The notes: a model not told the origin generated them from the sequence alone. A DNA stretch of 64,000 bases from Streptomyces sp. CA-210063 (GCF_024612015.1 NZ_CP102512.1:9920001-9984000), one strand, 5' to 3'. Shown: positions 37,569 through 59,962, numbered from the stretch's first letter. Numbers and translations: made by a program.

Positions 37569-38432
37569 TCACCCGGCCCATTCCGCGGTCGCGGGAACCG
37601 ACGCCGGAAGGATGTCGCGCAGGAGGCCACGCGGATGGCCGCGGCGCCGCCACTCGCGCGGGTAGCCGATGGAAACCTCCTCGAACCGGACGCCGTCATG
37701 CGTCGTCGTACGGGGAATGTGCAGATGCCCGTAGACGACGGCCGCCGCCCGGAAGCGGACGTGCCAGTCGGCGGTCAGTTCCGTACCGCACCACAGCGCG
37801 AACTCCGGGTACCACAGCACCCGCGTCGGCTCACGCAGCAGCGGCCAGTGGTTGACGAGCACCGTGGCCGCCGAGGGATCGAGCCCGGTCAGCCGGTGCT
37901 CGGTCTCCGCCACCCTCGCCCGGCACCACGACGCACGGTCCGGATAGGGGTCGGGGAAGAGCCGGAACTCGTCGCTGCAGACGACCCCCGCCTCGTACGC
38001 CCGTTCCAGGGCCTGCTCCGTGGTGGTGGTTCCCTCGGGGCGGAACGTGTAGTCGTACAACAGGAACAAGGGGGCCACGACCACCGGTCCGCCCGGGCCC
38101 CGCCACACCGGGTAGGGGTCCTCAGGGGTGACGACTCCGAGCCCGCGGCACAGGTCCACCAGGTGGCGGTAGCGGGCCTCGCCGCGCAGCCGGAGCGTGT
38201 CGTCGTCGACGGTCCACAGCTCGTGGTTGCCCGGCACCCAGATCACCTTGGCGAACCGGCGGGACAGCAGGCCGAGCGCGTGCTCGATGTCCGCGGCCCG
38301 CTCGGCCACGTCACCGGCGACGATCAGCCAGTCCTCGTCGGTGCCCGGGCGGAGCCGGTCGAGGTACTGCCGGTTCTCCTCGTACGAGATGTGAAGATCG
38401 CTGACGGCCAGCAGCCTCGGTCGTGGCGCCAT
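37569..38432 (-). CDS. calcineurin-like metallophosphoesterase
   Basis: A 287-residue enzyme with the metallophosphoesterase motifs in order: SDLHISY (D-x-H), VAGDVAE (GD), WVPGNHELW (GNHE), then VLVNHWPL and AVVYGHLHIPRTT (GHxH). Genes of this type are often found next to Sfp-type transferases in Streptomyces PKS clusters. A plausible but unproven role is removal of phosphopantetheine or a phosphate group. It sits between the thioesterase (1-nt gap) and the transferase (4-nt gap) in a tight operon. Confidence 0.85.
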   Translation of the reverse strand: MAPRPRLLAVSDLHISYEENRQYLDRLRPGTDEDWLIVAGDVAERAADIEHALGLLSRRFAKVIWVPGNHELWTVDDDTLRLRGEARYRHLVDLCRGLGVVTPEDPYPVWRGPGGPVVVAPLFLLYDYTFRPEGTTTTEQALERAYEAGVVCSDEFRLFPDPYPDRASWCRARVAETEHRLTGLDPSAATVLVNHWPLLREPTRVLWYPEFALWCGTELTADWHVRFRAAAVVYGHLHIPRTTTHDGVRFEEVSIGYPREWRRRGHPRGLLRDILPASVPATAEWAG

Positions 38433-38433
38433 G

Positions 38434-39207
38434 TCAGTGATCTGCCGCCGCGCCGGTCAGCGCGTCCTCGATCCGCCGGATCACCCGCGGCGCCTGATCG
38501 GTCAGGTAGAAGTGGCCACCGGGATACACCTCCATTTCGAAGGTGCTGCCGGTGTGCTCCCGCCACGCCCGTACGTCGTCCAGCGGGGCCTTGGGATCGC
38601 GGTCGCCGACCAGCGCCGTGACCGGGCACCTCAGCCGGTGCACCCGCTCCGGGCGGTACAGCTCGGCGGCGCGGTAGTCGCTGCGGATCGCCGGCAGCAC
38701 CATGCGCAGCACCTCGTCGTCGCCGAGGATCCGGCTGTCCGTGCCGGCCAGCCGCTTGATCTCGGCGAGCAGCGCCTCGTCACCGCGCCGGTGCACGTCG
38801 TCCTCCTCCCTGAACCGGGACGGTGCCCGGCGCCCCGACGCGAACAGCATCAGTGGCACCACGCCGGCCCGCTGCTCCAACAGGCCGGCCAGCTCGAAGG
38901 CGAGCGACGCGCCCATGCTGTGGCCGAACAGGGCCAGCGGCTTGTCCGTCCACCCGTCCATGAGCAACGGCAGCAGCCGGTCGGCGAGTTCGGGGAGGGT
39001 CTCCACACAAGGTTCGAGTCGTCGGTCCTGGCGGCCGGGGTACTGCACCGCGAGCACCTCGACCCGCGGGGCGAGCGCCTCGGAGACCGGGAAGTAGAAG
39101 CTCGCCGAGCCTCCCGCATGCGGCAGGCACAGCAGCCGTATGTCACTGTCCTCGGCGGCGTGGTAGCGGCGGATCCAGAGATCCCTGTCCTTGCTCTGCG
39201 CGGTCAC
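38434..39207 (-). CDS. type II thioesterase (editing thioesterase of the PKS)
   Basis: A 257-residue alpha/beta hydrolase: [22 protein letters not shown] is the oxyanion region, [20 protein letters not shown] carries the nucleophile Ser of GHSMG, and [12 protein letters not shown] carries the catalytic His. TEII enzymes free PKS carrier proteins from aberrant or stalled acyl groups. GTG at 39207 is preferred because GGAGCCGCAG precedes it. It is the first gene of the operon with the metallophosphoesterase and the transferase, divergent from the first PKS gene. Confidence 0.92.
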   Translation of the reverse strand: MTAQSKDRDLWIRRYHAAEDSDIRLLCLPHAGGSASFYFPVSEALAPRVEVLAVQYPGRQDRRLEPCVETLPELADRLLPLLMDGWTDKPLALFGHSMGASLAFELAGLLEQRAGVVPLMLFASGRRAPSRFREEDDVHRRGDEALLAEIKRLAGTDSRILGDDEVLRMVLPAIRSDYRAAELYRPERVHRLRCPVTALVGDRDPKAPLDDVRAWREHTGSTFEMEVYPGGHFYLTDQAPRVIRRIEDALTGAAADH

Positions 39208-39294
39208 CTGCGGCTCCGGATCGCTCGGGGGAGGCCTGTCCTCGGAAGCTAACAGCCGCGGGGTGCCGCGCACGGCGGGTACGGCCCCTGACCG

Positions 39295-39327
39295 CACCCC
39301 TATCACGCCCCCGCGAGGTCAGGGGTG
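39295..39327. promoter_or_regulatory. CACCCCTA motif pair between TEII and PKS1
   Basis: CACCCCTA (39295-39302) and the inverted AGGGGTG (39321-39327) lie 26 bp apart in the 245-bp divergent promoter region. The same motif occurs in three other intergenic regions of the cluster, so it is a candidate binding site for the cluster regulator. Confidence 0.5.
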
Positions 39328-39452
39328 TCGCACCGACCGGAAACACCTTTCCATTGAAACTCCAAGTACCCAGGGCGACTTCGACGTGCCGCACCCGTCG
39401 GCGGCCATCGGCTCCTGGTGTCATCCGCACGGCTCAGACCCCGGGGGTTCCA

Positions 39453-46067
<6,615 letters not shown>

Positions 46068-46112
46068 CCCGGCCGGTGAGCCGGCACGACCACCCGAGGA
46101 AGTGACGCACGC

Positions 46113-52732
<6,620 letters not shown>

Positions 52733-53112
52733 TCGTCGGATTCACGCCTTTCCGGAATGCGTACTTCCGTGGGTGCGTCGATCTTGGATAAATTGAGATT
52801 CGGAAGTGAGCCACCGGGCTCGGAGCGGGTGACTGTGACCGCCCGTGCCCGCCGTACGGAGGCAGGCGAGCGTGGGTTCCGCATCAATGACGACATCGAA
52901 TTCCGCTCGTTCTGCTCACGGTGTGGTCGGACCTCACTCGGCTGATCAGGGGGAATCGGCGGCATGGGCAATGTCCTGATCGATCCGATCTTCGCCGTGG
53001 TGGTGAACATATCGGACATCACTTTATGCAATTCGTGCTGCGTCCCGTCCGGTTCTCCTCTCACCCCGAGGAGTCCGGCAGGGGAACGTGGGATGTGATT
53101 GGGGAAACATCT
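52733..53112. other. 380-bp region before the LAL gene
   Basis: Contains a small inverted repeat (CGGAA 7 nt TTCCG near 52757-52774) and lower-GC sequence with the LAL gene promoter. The LAL reading frame is open back to 52921, but no ribosome site supports an earlier start. Unlike other promoters of the cluster, no CACCCCTA motif is seen. Confidence 0.5.
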
Positions 53113-55785
53113 ATGTTGCTCTCCGGTCGGTACGACAAGTTGCGGCTCATGAAGTCCTTCCTTGTCGAATGTGAACGCGGTGACGCCCTGACTGTGGTTC
53201 TGGAAGGTGGCGCCGGCAGTGGGAAGACCGACCTCATGGAAGTCTTCGCCCAGCACGCCCGTGAGTCAGGAGCGACCGTCCTCGACTCACGTGGCCTCGG
53301 GTGCGCACCGGCGTCATGGCCGAAGGTGTCGGACTCGTACGGCTCCGCGGAGTTCCAGGCGTTCACCGACCAGCTGGCGGCCTTGGCCGAAAAGTCGCCG
53401 CTGGTCGTCTGTCTCGACGATCCGCACGGCCGCGAGGAGCTCAAGTGGCGCTGGCTCCTGGAAGCCACGCGCAGGCGGCTGCGGAAATGCAGGGTGATGC
53501 TGGTCGTCAGCCTGCTGCCGCTGGGCGGCCCGCGCGGCCTGGACTTCCAATGCGACCTCCTGCGTCAGCCCAACCTCCACCGGATCAGGCTGCACCCCCT
53601 GGACCGGGACCGGACAGGGGAACTGCTGGACACCTTCGGCGGCGTGGCCGAGGACGAGGCCCTGCGTGAGTCGCTCTACGCGGCGAGCGGCGGAAATCCG
53701 CTGCTCGTGCGTGCCCTGGTCGAGGAGATCCGTCCGCACACCGGAATCCGGTGCGCGGCGTCGTGGCTGCGGCCCGGCGGGCTGTTCGCCCGGGCGGCCC
53801 TGGACTGCGTCCTCGGCAGCGGGCCGTACGCCGCGCTGGCCGCGGTGGGCATGGCCGCTCTCCGGGAGTTCTCCGACTCCGCGAGCCTCGCGGCGGTCCT
53901 GCGCCTGGACGCGGCCGAGGTCGCGCGTGGTGAGAGCCTCCTGCAGGCCGCCGGACTGACGCAGGCGGGGCGGCTGCGGCATCCCGTGATCGAAGCCGCC
54001 GTGCTGGAGTACCTCGGATCCGGCGAGCGCGCCACGGTGCTCCTCGGCGCGGCCGAGGTCCTGCGTGAACGCGGCACCGACGCCCGTACCATCGCCGGCT
54101 ATCTGCTCCAGGTCGGCTCGGCGGTCGCTCCCTGGCACATCGCCACGCTCCAACGGGCAGCCGACGAGGCGCTGGAACAGGACGACACGCATTTCGCTGA
54201 CACGTGTCTGAGAGTCGCCCGCGAGGGTGCGACCGACTGCTGGGAACGGGCCCGCCTCACCGTCAAGTGTTTCCAGGTCATGCTGCGCACGGACCCCTGG
54301 CGGGCCGAGCAGTGGTACGTGCACAACCTGGCCCCCGCCGATTGCGAACACGGGGTGGATGCCTGTCCCGCGTCGGCCGAGCTGAGGGCGCGGCTGCTGA
54401 TCAGGCACGGTCGGCTGGGTGAGGCGGCGCTGATCGTCGAGGCCGTGTCCGGACCGGTCGCCGAGGCCCCGCTCGGTGCTCCGCGGCCCGACTCCGTCTG
54501 CGAGGCCTGGATGCGGCTCATGCCCTTCGTCCCGAACACACCGGACGCCTTGGCCGCTTGGCCCTCGCCCGCGGTGGTCGGCGACGGGGGGAGCACCGGC
54601 ACGACCTCGTGGAGCGACCCGCCCGCCGAGGAACTTCCCGAGCGGGCACGTCACGTGCACGAGACCGAGGAACAGCTGCGGACGTCCGTACTCGGCGACA
54701 CCACGCTCGCCCTGATCCTGCCCGAGCTGACGAACCTGGTGACGGCCGGCCGGCCGGACCGCGCGGCCCTCTGGTCCGAGCACTTCATGCGCGAGGCGGA
54801 CAAGCGCGGCGCCGAGGGCTGGCGGCAGCTCTTCATGGCCGTCCGGGCCGACGCCGCGCTCGCCATGGGCCGGCTGACGGACGCGGAGTCGTACGCCGCG
54901 GAGGTCGTGGACCTGGCCGGAGAGGCGCCCAGCTGCTGGCTGTACGGCGGTCCCCTCGCGGTGCTGATCACGGTGCGCACGGCGACCGGCCGGTACGAGG
55001 AGGCCGCGCGGCTCCTGGACCGACCCGTCCCCGAGGGGTTCTTCACCAGCGTCTACTCGATCCCCTACGTCAGGGCCAGGGGCCGGTTTCTGCTGGCCGT
55101 CAACCGCCCGCGGCTGGCGCTGTCCGACTTCCTGACCGTCGGACAGCGTGCCGAGAGGTGGCACCTGCACGACAGTCTCCGGCCGTCGTGGCGGATCGAC
55201 GCGGCGGAGGCGTGGCTGCGGCTCGGCAACGAGCACGAGGCCGGCCAACTGCTCGCCCAGCACGCGCCCGTGGACGGCCGGTGGCTGCGGGTCAAGGCAC
55301 AGCTCGCGGACGCCTCCGAGCGGCCGAGCCTGCTGACCCGGGCAGCGGAGGATCTGCAGGCGACCGGCAGCGCCTGGGAGCTGGCCCGGGTCCTCACCGA
55401 ACTGGCCGAGGCCTACCGGGCCCTGGACCAGCCCGCGCGGGCGGACCTGGCCCTGCGCAAGGCCCAGCAACTGGCGGACGAGTGCGGGGCGGGCGGTCCG
55501 CTCATCGACCGGATCGCCTTCCTGTGCCTCGGGGGGAGCCACCCGCAGCGGCCGTCGCACGGTCCTGCCGTGGTCCCCGACCCGGCGGCCAGCCTCAGTG
55601 AATCCGAACGCAAGGTCGCCGTGCTCGCGGCCCAGGGGCTGACCAACCGGGAGATCTCCGCGGAGCTGTACATCACCGTCAGCACCGTCGAGCAGCATCT
55701 GACCCGGGTCTACAAGAAACTCGACATCACCTCGCGCCAGGAACTCCCGTTGCATATCAAACCGGAACTGCGGGAGACGGCCTGA
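53113..55785 (+). CDS. LAL-type LuxR family regulator, probable cluster activator
   Basis: An 890-residue large ATP-binding LuxR regulator. Walker A is GGAGSGKT (residues 32-39), Walker B is PLVVCLDD, a long TPR-like helical middle follows, and the C-terminal LuxR helix-turn-helix reads LSESERKVAVLAAQGLTNREISAELYITVSTVEQHLTRVYKKLDITSR from about residue 828. Length matches PikD-type pathway activators. ATG at 53113 has GGGG 8 nt upstream. It lies after PKS2 on the same strand and is the best candidate for binding the CACCCCTA sites. Confidence 0.92.
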   Translation: MLLSGRYDKLRLMKSFLVECERGDALTVVLEGGAGSGKTDLMEVFAQHARESGATVLDSRGLGCAPASWPKVSDSYGSAEFQAFTDQLAALAEKSPLVVCLDDPHGREELKWRWLLEATRRRLRKCRVMLVVSLLPLGGPRGLDFQCDLLRQPNLHRIRLHPLDRDRTGELLDTFGGVAEDEALRESLYAASGGNPLLVRALVEEIRPHTGIRCAASWLRPGGLFARAALDCVLGSGPYAALAAVGMAALREFSDSASLAAVLRLDAAEVARGESLLQAAGLTQAGRLRHPVIEAAVLEYLGSGERATVLLGAAEVLRERGTDARTIAGYLLQVGSAVAPWHIATLQRAADEALEQDDTHFADTCLRVAREGATDCWERARLTVKCFQVMLRTDPWRAEQWYVHNLAPADCEHGVDACPASAELRARLLIRHGRLGEAALIVEAVSGPVAEAPLGAPRPDSVCEAWMRLMPFVPNTPDALAAWPSPAVVGDGGSTGTTSWSDPPAEELPERARHVHETEEQLRTSVLGDTTLALILPELTNLVTAGRPDRAALWSEHFMREADKRGAEGWRQLFMAVRADAALAMGRLTDAESYAAEVVDLAGEAPSCWLYGGPLAVLITVRTATGRYEEAARLLDRPVPEGFFTSVYSIPYVRARGRFLLAVNRPRLALSDFLTVGQRAERWHLHDSLRPSWRIDAAEAWLRLGNEHEAGQLLAQHAPVDGRWLRVKAQLADASERPSLLTRAAEDLQATGSAWELARVLTELAEAYRALDQPARADLALRKAQQLADECGAGGPLIDRIAFLCLGGSHPQRPSHGPAVVPDPAASLSESERKVAVLAAQGLTNREISAELYITVSTVEQHLTRVYKKLDITSRQELPLHIKPELRETA

Positions 55786-55816
55786 GCGCTCCGCCTGAAT
55801 GACGGGCCGGAAAACT

Positions 55817-55861
55817 CCCCCTATGGGGCGCGGGACCGTACCGCGCCGTGCACATAGGGGT
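55817..55861. promoter_or_regulatory. CCCCTA / TAGGGG inverted motif pair before the DUF5988 gene
   Basis: CCCCCTA (55817-55823) and TAGGGGT (55855-55861) face each other 37 bp apart. A GGACCGTACCGCGCC stretch between them could hold a weak hairpin. Same core as the other cluster motif sites. Confidence 0.4.
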
Positions 55862-55966
55862 TGTCCGCCCCGGAGGCGAATGTCACATTCCCTGATGACG
55901 GTTGTGCCGCGGCGACGGGAAATCCGCCGCCGCCCGTCCGTAAATCCGAGACGACCGGAGACTCAC

Positions 55967-56179
55967 ATGATGAAGAACTTCAAAGTACTGCTGTCCGGTG
56001 GCCCTTCCTCCCTGACCGACGAGGAACGGACGCGGTTCACCACCTCACTCACCGAGAAGATCAAGCACCGCTTCGGCGCGGGATACGAGCACTTCGTCCA
56101 CGAAGGTGAATTCACCACCCTCAACGGCGAGGAAGTCGCCGTCTTCCGCTGGACCATGCGGACCGCCATCGCGGAATGA
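55967..56179 (+). CDS. DUF5988 family small protein
   Basis: A 70-residue protein: KVLLSGGPSSLTDEERTRF ... FGAGYEHFVHEGEFTTLNGEEVAVFRWTMRTAIAE. The GGP near the start, GAGYEHF and the closing VFRW-x-x-RT-x-IAE match DUF5988, a family of 65-75-residue proteins found next to PKS genes in Streptomyces with no known role. GGAG precedes the ATG pair by about 7 nt. Putative regulator sites flank the gene on both sides. Confidence 0.7.
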   Translation: MMKNFKVLLSGGPSSLTDEERTRFTTSLTEKIKHRFGAGYEHFVHEGEFTTLNGEEVAVFRWTMRTAIAE

Positions 56180-56207
56180 ATCCCTTCGGTCAGGGCCGGG
56201 GGTATTC

Positions 56208-56248
56208 AGGGGTCATTCAGCATTCTGAGGGGTGGCGTTAGGGGGTGG
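56208..56248. promoter_or_regulatory. three direct AGGGG(G)T motifs before the CCR gene
   Basis: AGGGGTC (56208), AGGGGTG (56228) and TTAGGGGGTGG (56238-56248) lie in the same orientation in the 119-bp space before the CCR gene. They match the complement of the CACCCCTA core at the other cluster promoters. Confidence 0.45.
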
Positions 56249-56298
56249 ATCCTCGCCTAGCGTCGTCGACACCGAAAGCCGTACGAGGAAAGGCCGTC

Positions 56299-57666
56299 AT
56301 GGGTTCTGTGAGTGATGCGGTGCTGGCGGGCGCGAGCCCCGCGGACCTGGAGCGTGCGGCTCTGCCGGAGGAGTTCACGGCTGCCCACCTCCGTGTCGAG
56401 GACGTGGACGTCTTCCGGGGCGTGGAGGACAAGGACGTACGCAAGACGCTCCGGGTCGGCGCCGTGCCGATGCCGGAGCCGGCGCCGGACGAGGTCCTCA
56501 TCGCCGTCATGGCCAGCTCGATCAACTACAACACCGTCTGGTCCGCCATCTTCGAACCCCTGCCGACCTTCCGCTTCCTCGCCTCCTACGGCAAGCAGGG
56601 CGGCTGGGCGGCCCGCCACGACCAGCCCTACCACGTCCTCGGCTCGGACGCGGCCGGTGTCGTCGTCCGGGTCGGCTCGGCGGTACGCCGCTGGCGCGTG
56701 GGCGACCACGTCCTGGTGAACGCCGCCTGCGTCGACGAGCAGGAGGCCATCTCCCAGGCCGACGGCATGCTCGGCGAGCACCAGCTCGCCTGGGGCTACG
56801 AGACCAACTTCGGCGGCCTCGCCCACTACTGCCTCGCCCGGGCCAGTCAGCTCATCCCCAAGCCCGCCCATCTGACCTGGGAGGAGGCCGCGTGTGTGCC
56901 CGCCTGCGCCGGCACCTCCTACCGGATGCTCGTCGGGGACCGCGGCGCCCGGATGAAGCAGGGTGACGTGGTGCTGATCTGGGGCGCCACCGGCGGAATC
57001 GGCGCCTACGCCGTGCAGTTCGTCAAGAGCGGTGGCGGCATCCCCGTCGGCGTCGTCGGCTCGCCCCGCAAGGCCGAGGCGCTGCGTGCCCTCGGCTGCG
57101 ACATCGTCATCGACCGCGAGGAGATCGGCATCGGCGGGGGCGACGGCGAGGACTTCGAGCAGGCCATCGCCGACGGCAAACGGCTCGGGGCGGCCATCCG
57201 CCGTGCGACCGGCGAGGACCCGCACATCGTCTTCGAACACGTCGGACAGGCCACCTTCGGCATGTCCGTCTTCGTGGTCCGGCGCGGTGGCACGGTGATC
57301 ACCTGCGGCTCCAGCACGGGATACCGGCACCGCTACGACAACCGGTACCTGTGGATGAAGCTCAAGCGAGTGATGGGCAGCCATGTCGCCAACCTGCACG
57401 AACAGTGGGAATGCGCCCGCCTGTTCGGTCAGGGCCGGATCATGCCGGTGCTGTCCTCGCTCTTCCCCCTGGACGAGATCGGCGAGGCCACCCGGCTGGT
57501 GCAGCGCAACGAGCACATCGGCAAGGTCGGCGTGCTGTGCCTGGCCCCCGAACCGGGCCTCGGCGTCACCGACCCCGAACTGCGCGAGCGGATCGGCGCC
57601 GACCGGCTCAACCCGCTGCGCCCCTTCGCCGTGGACGTGCCCGGCGCACTGGCGGTGACCGCATGA
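56299..57666 (+). CDS. ccr: crotonyl-CoA carboxylase/reductase (CCR)
   Basis: A 455-residue enzyme of the medium-chain dehydrogenase superfamily that reductively carboxylates 2-enoyl-CoA with NADPH and CO2 to alkylmalonyl-CoA. Family marks are ASSINYNTVWSAIFEP, HVLGSDAAGVVVRVG, GYETNFGGLAHYC, VLIWGATGGIGAYAVQFVKSGGG and DNRYLWMKLKRVMGSHVANLHE. The last has Val where many CCRs have Gly/Ala, and ACVPACAGTSYRML differs from the usual NPLCAGTAYRML, hinting at a substrate other than crotonyl-CoA. It overlaps the KASIII gene by 4 nt, so it probably supplies an unusual extender unit to the PKS. Confidence 0.93.
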   Translation: MGSVSDAVLAGASPADLERAALPEEFTAAHLRVEDVDVFRGVEDKDVRKTLRVGAVPMPEPAPDEVLIAVMASSINYNTVWSAIFEPLPTFRFLASYGKQGGWAARHDQPYHVLGSDAAGVVVRVGSAVRRWRVGDHVLVNAACVDEQEAISQADGMLGEHQLAWGYETNFGGLAHYCLARASQLIPKPAHLTWEEAACVPACAGTSYRMLVGDRGARMKQGDVVLIWGATGGIGAYAVQFVKSGGGIPVGVVGSPRKAEALRALGCDIVIDREEIGIGGGDGEDFEQAIADGKRLGAAIRRATGEDPHIVFEHVGQATFGMSVFVVRRGGTVITCGSSTGYRHRYDNRYLWMKLKRVMGSHVANLHEQWECARLFGQGRIMPVLSSLFPLDEIGEATRLVQRNEHIGKVGVLCLAPEPGLGVTDPELRERIGADRLNPLRPFAVDVPGALAVTA

Positions 57667-58664
57667 CCCCGAACATCGGCATCCTCGGCACCGGTTCCTA
57701 CCTCCCCAAGGAGGAGATCACCAACGAGGAGATAGCCCGCCGCGTCCCGAACATCACCGCCGAGTGGATAGGCCGCCGCACCCTGATCCAGGGACGCCGG
57801 TACGCGGCCCCGCACGAGGCCACCTCCGACCTGGCCCGGCACGCCGCCACCGCCGCGCTCGCGCGGGCCGGCGTCGACGCCGACCGGATCGACCACCTCA
57901 TCGTCGCCACCTCCACCGGCGACGCGCCCCTGCCGCCCACCTCGTCGCTGGTGCAGAACGCGCTCGGTGCCCACCGCGCGGTCTGCTTCGACATCAACAT
58001 CGCCTGCGCCGGCTTCGTCTACGCCCTCGACGTCGCCCGCGCCCTGGTGGCCCAGCGCCCCGGCAGCCTCGCCCTGGTGATCGGCGCCGACCTCTACTCG
58101 CGCTTCCTCGACTACGACGACCGCGGCACCGCCGTCCTCCTCGGGGACGCCGCCGGCGCCGCCGTGGTCGGGGCCGTGCCGGAGCCGTACGGCATCCTCG
58201 ACACCGAACTCGCGGGGCGCGGCGACGTCCATGAACTGATCTGGATCGAGGGCGGTGGCAGCCGCGTGCCCGCCTCCGCTGACACCGTCGCGAACGGCGG
58301 GCACTTCCTGCGGATGACCGGACGCGGCGTCGCCGACTTCGTCATGCGGAACGTGCCTCCGATGATCGGCCCCCTGCTGGAGAGGACCGGCACCCCCCTG
58401 GACCGGATCGCGCACTTCGTGCCGCACCAGGCCAACGGGGTGCTCCTCGGCGAACTGGTCGAGCGCTGCGGTCTCACCGGCGCCCACACCCACACCCCGC
58501 TCGTCAAGTACGGGAACATGGGCGCCGCTTCGGTGCCCGTGGCCCTGGACGAGGCCGCCCGCGCGGGCCTGCTGGCCGACGGCGAACTGGTGCTGCTCGC
58601 CGGTTTCGGCGCGGGCATGGCGGCCGGGCTGTGCCTGCTGCGCTGGTCGGCCCGAAACCCGTAG
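57663..58664 (+). CDS. 3-oxoacyl-ACP synthase III (KASIII)
   Basis: A 333-residue thiolase-fold condensing enzyme with a full catalytic triad: Cys115 in NIACAGFVYAL, His255 in FVPHQANG and Asn285 in KYGNMGAAS. It condenses a short acyl-CoA with malonyl-ACP to begin a 3-ketoacyl chain. Translational overlap (ATGA) with the CCR suggests it makes the precursor of the 2-enoyl-CoA that the CCR carboxylates, as in salinosporamide-type and ansalactam-type extender pathways. Keto-reduction and dehydration would come from fatty acid synthase enzymes. Confidence 0.9.
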   Translation: MTPNIGILGTGSYLPKEEITNEEIARRVPNITAEWIGRRTLIQGRRYAAPHEATSDLARHAATAALARAGVDADRIDHLIVATSTGDAPLPPTSSLVQNALGAHRAVCFDINIACAGFVYALDVARALVAQRPGSLALVIGADLYSRFLDYDDRGTAVLLGDAAGAAVVGAVPEPYGILDTELAGRGDVHELIWIEGGGSRVPASADTVANGGHFLRMTGRGVADFVMRNVPPMIGPLLERTGTPLDRIAHFVPHQANGVLLGELVERCGLTGAHTHTPLVKYGNMGAASVPVALDEAARAGLLADGELVLLAGFGAGMAAGLCLLRWSARNP

Positions 58665-58727
58665 GTCATCGACGCGCGTACATCACCGCGTTTCCCCGCC
58701 CGGCTCCTCGTATCGAAGGAACGCCCC

Positions 58728-59942
58728 GTGTCCGAAGCCACCACTCCCGCCGACATCGAGTTTCCTCTGCTGAGAAAGTGTCCCTACGCGCCGCCCGAGG
58801 AGTACCGCTCGATGCGGGCCACGGGCGCTCCCGCGCCGGGACGCCTGTACAGCGGAAAGCGTGTCTGGCTGATCACCCGTCACGACCAGGCCCGCGCCGT
58901 TCTCAACGACGCCCGCTTCAGCTCCGACATCACCAATCCCGGATACCCCATCTACGCCGAGGCGTTCGAGGCCTCGCGAGCGTTTCCGATGCTGTTCACC
59001 ATGGATCCACCGCAGCATTCCGTGCAGCGCAAGTCCGTCGTGAGTGAATTCACCCTGCGCCGCGCCGAGCTGCTGCGCCCGCAGATGCAGCGGAAGGCCG
59101 ACGAACTCATCGACGCCATGGAGGCCCGCGGAAATGAGGCGGATCTGGTCGCCGCGTTCGCCGAACCCTTTTCGGGCACCATCACCTGCTGGGCGCTCGG
59201 CATGGAATACGCCGATATGCAGGCCTGGCTCCTGGACAGCCGTGAGGTGAAGGAAAAGGCCATCTCGGTCGTCGACACCGAACAGGTCGGCAACGAGGTG
59301 GCGGACCGGATGGTCGCGCTGCAGCAGTACTTCCTGCGCTTCATCGACGAAAAGCAGGAGAACCCCGGGGACGACCCGACCAGCCGGGTGATCGAGAAGC
59401 ACGTGAACACCGGAACCCTCAGCAAGACCGAGCTGGCCAACCTGTGCTTCCTGATCTTCATCGCCGGACAGTCCCCGGTCCAGGCCATGCTGACCGCGGG
59501 CGTCGGGCTGTTCCTGGAGAACCCCGACCAGGTGGAGCTCGTCCAGGAGGACGCCGGGCTGCTGCCCCGCGCCGTCGACGAGATGATGCGGCTGATCAGC
59601 CCGCTGGACCTGATGCCGCGGGTCGCCCTGGAGGACGTCGAGGTCGGCGGTCTGCTCATCCGCGCGGGTGAGGGCGTGGTGGTCGCCAACGGCGCCGCCA
59701 ACCGGGACCCCGCCGAATACCCGTCCCCCGACCGGCTGGACGTCCGCCGTACGGGCCGCGGCCATCTGGCCTTCGGCTCCGGCATCCACCACTGCCTCGG
59801 CGCCAACCTCACCAAGATCGGCCTCGAAGTCGCCTACGGCACCCTCTTCCGCCGGCTGCCCGGTCTGAAGCTCGCCGTCGGTGAGCTGCCCAACAGGCCC
59901 GGCTGGCACCCCGAGATCGAGCGCATGCCCGTCACCTGGTGA
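58728..59942 (+). CDS. cytochrome P450 with atypical I-helix
   Basis: A 404-residue class I bacterial P450. The heme loop is FGSGIHHCLGANL (Cys356). ExxR is EMMR. The I-helix reads FLIFIAGQSPVQAML, so the usual acid-Thr pair (AGxE/DTT) is Gln248-Ser249-Pro. That may change oxygen activation or the reaction type. GAAGGA lies 8 nt before the GTG start. It is co-directional with CCR-KASIII and probably tailors the polyketide. A double hairpin terminator follows. Confidence 0.9.
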   Translation: MSEATTPADIEFPLLRKCPYAPPEEYRSMRATGAPAPGRLYSGKRVWLITRHDQARAVLNDARFSSDITNPGYPIYAEAFEASRAFPMLFTMDPPQHSVQRKSVVSEFTLRRAELLRPQMQRKADELIDAMEARGNEADLVAAFAEPFSGTITCWALGMEYADMQAWLLDSREVKEKAISVVDTEQVGNEVADRMVALQQYFLRFIDEKQENPGDDPTSRVIEKHVNTGTLSKTELANLCFLIFIAGQSPVQAMLTAGVGLFLENPDQVELVQEDAGLLPRAVDEMMRLISPLDLMPRVALEDVEVGGLLIRAGEGVVVANGAANRDPAEYPSPDRLDVRRTGRGHLAFGSGIHHCLGANLTKIGLEVAYGTLFRRLPGLKLAVGELPNRPGWHPEIERMPVTW

Positions 59943-59962
59943 CCTGCCCTTCCTCGCACCCC

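Noticed and set aside
52921..53112. Upstream extension of the LAL regulator to 52921
   Set aside because: The added 64 residues are not LAL-like and no ribosome site precedes 52921, whereas GGGG lies 8 nt before the ATG at 53113.
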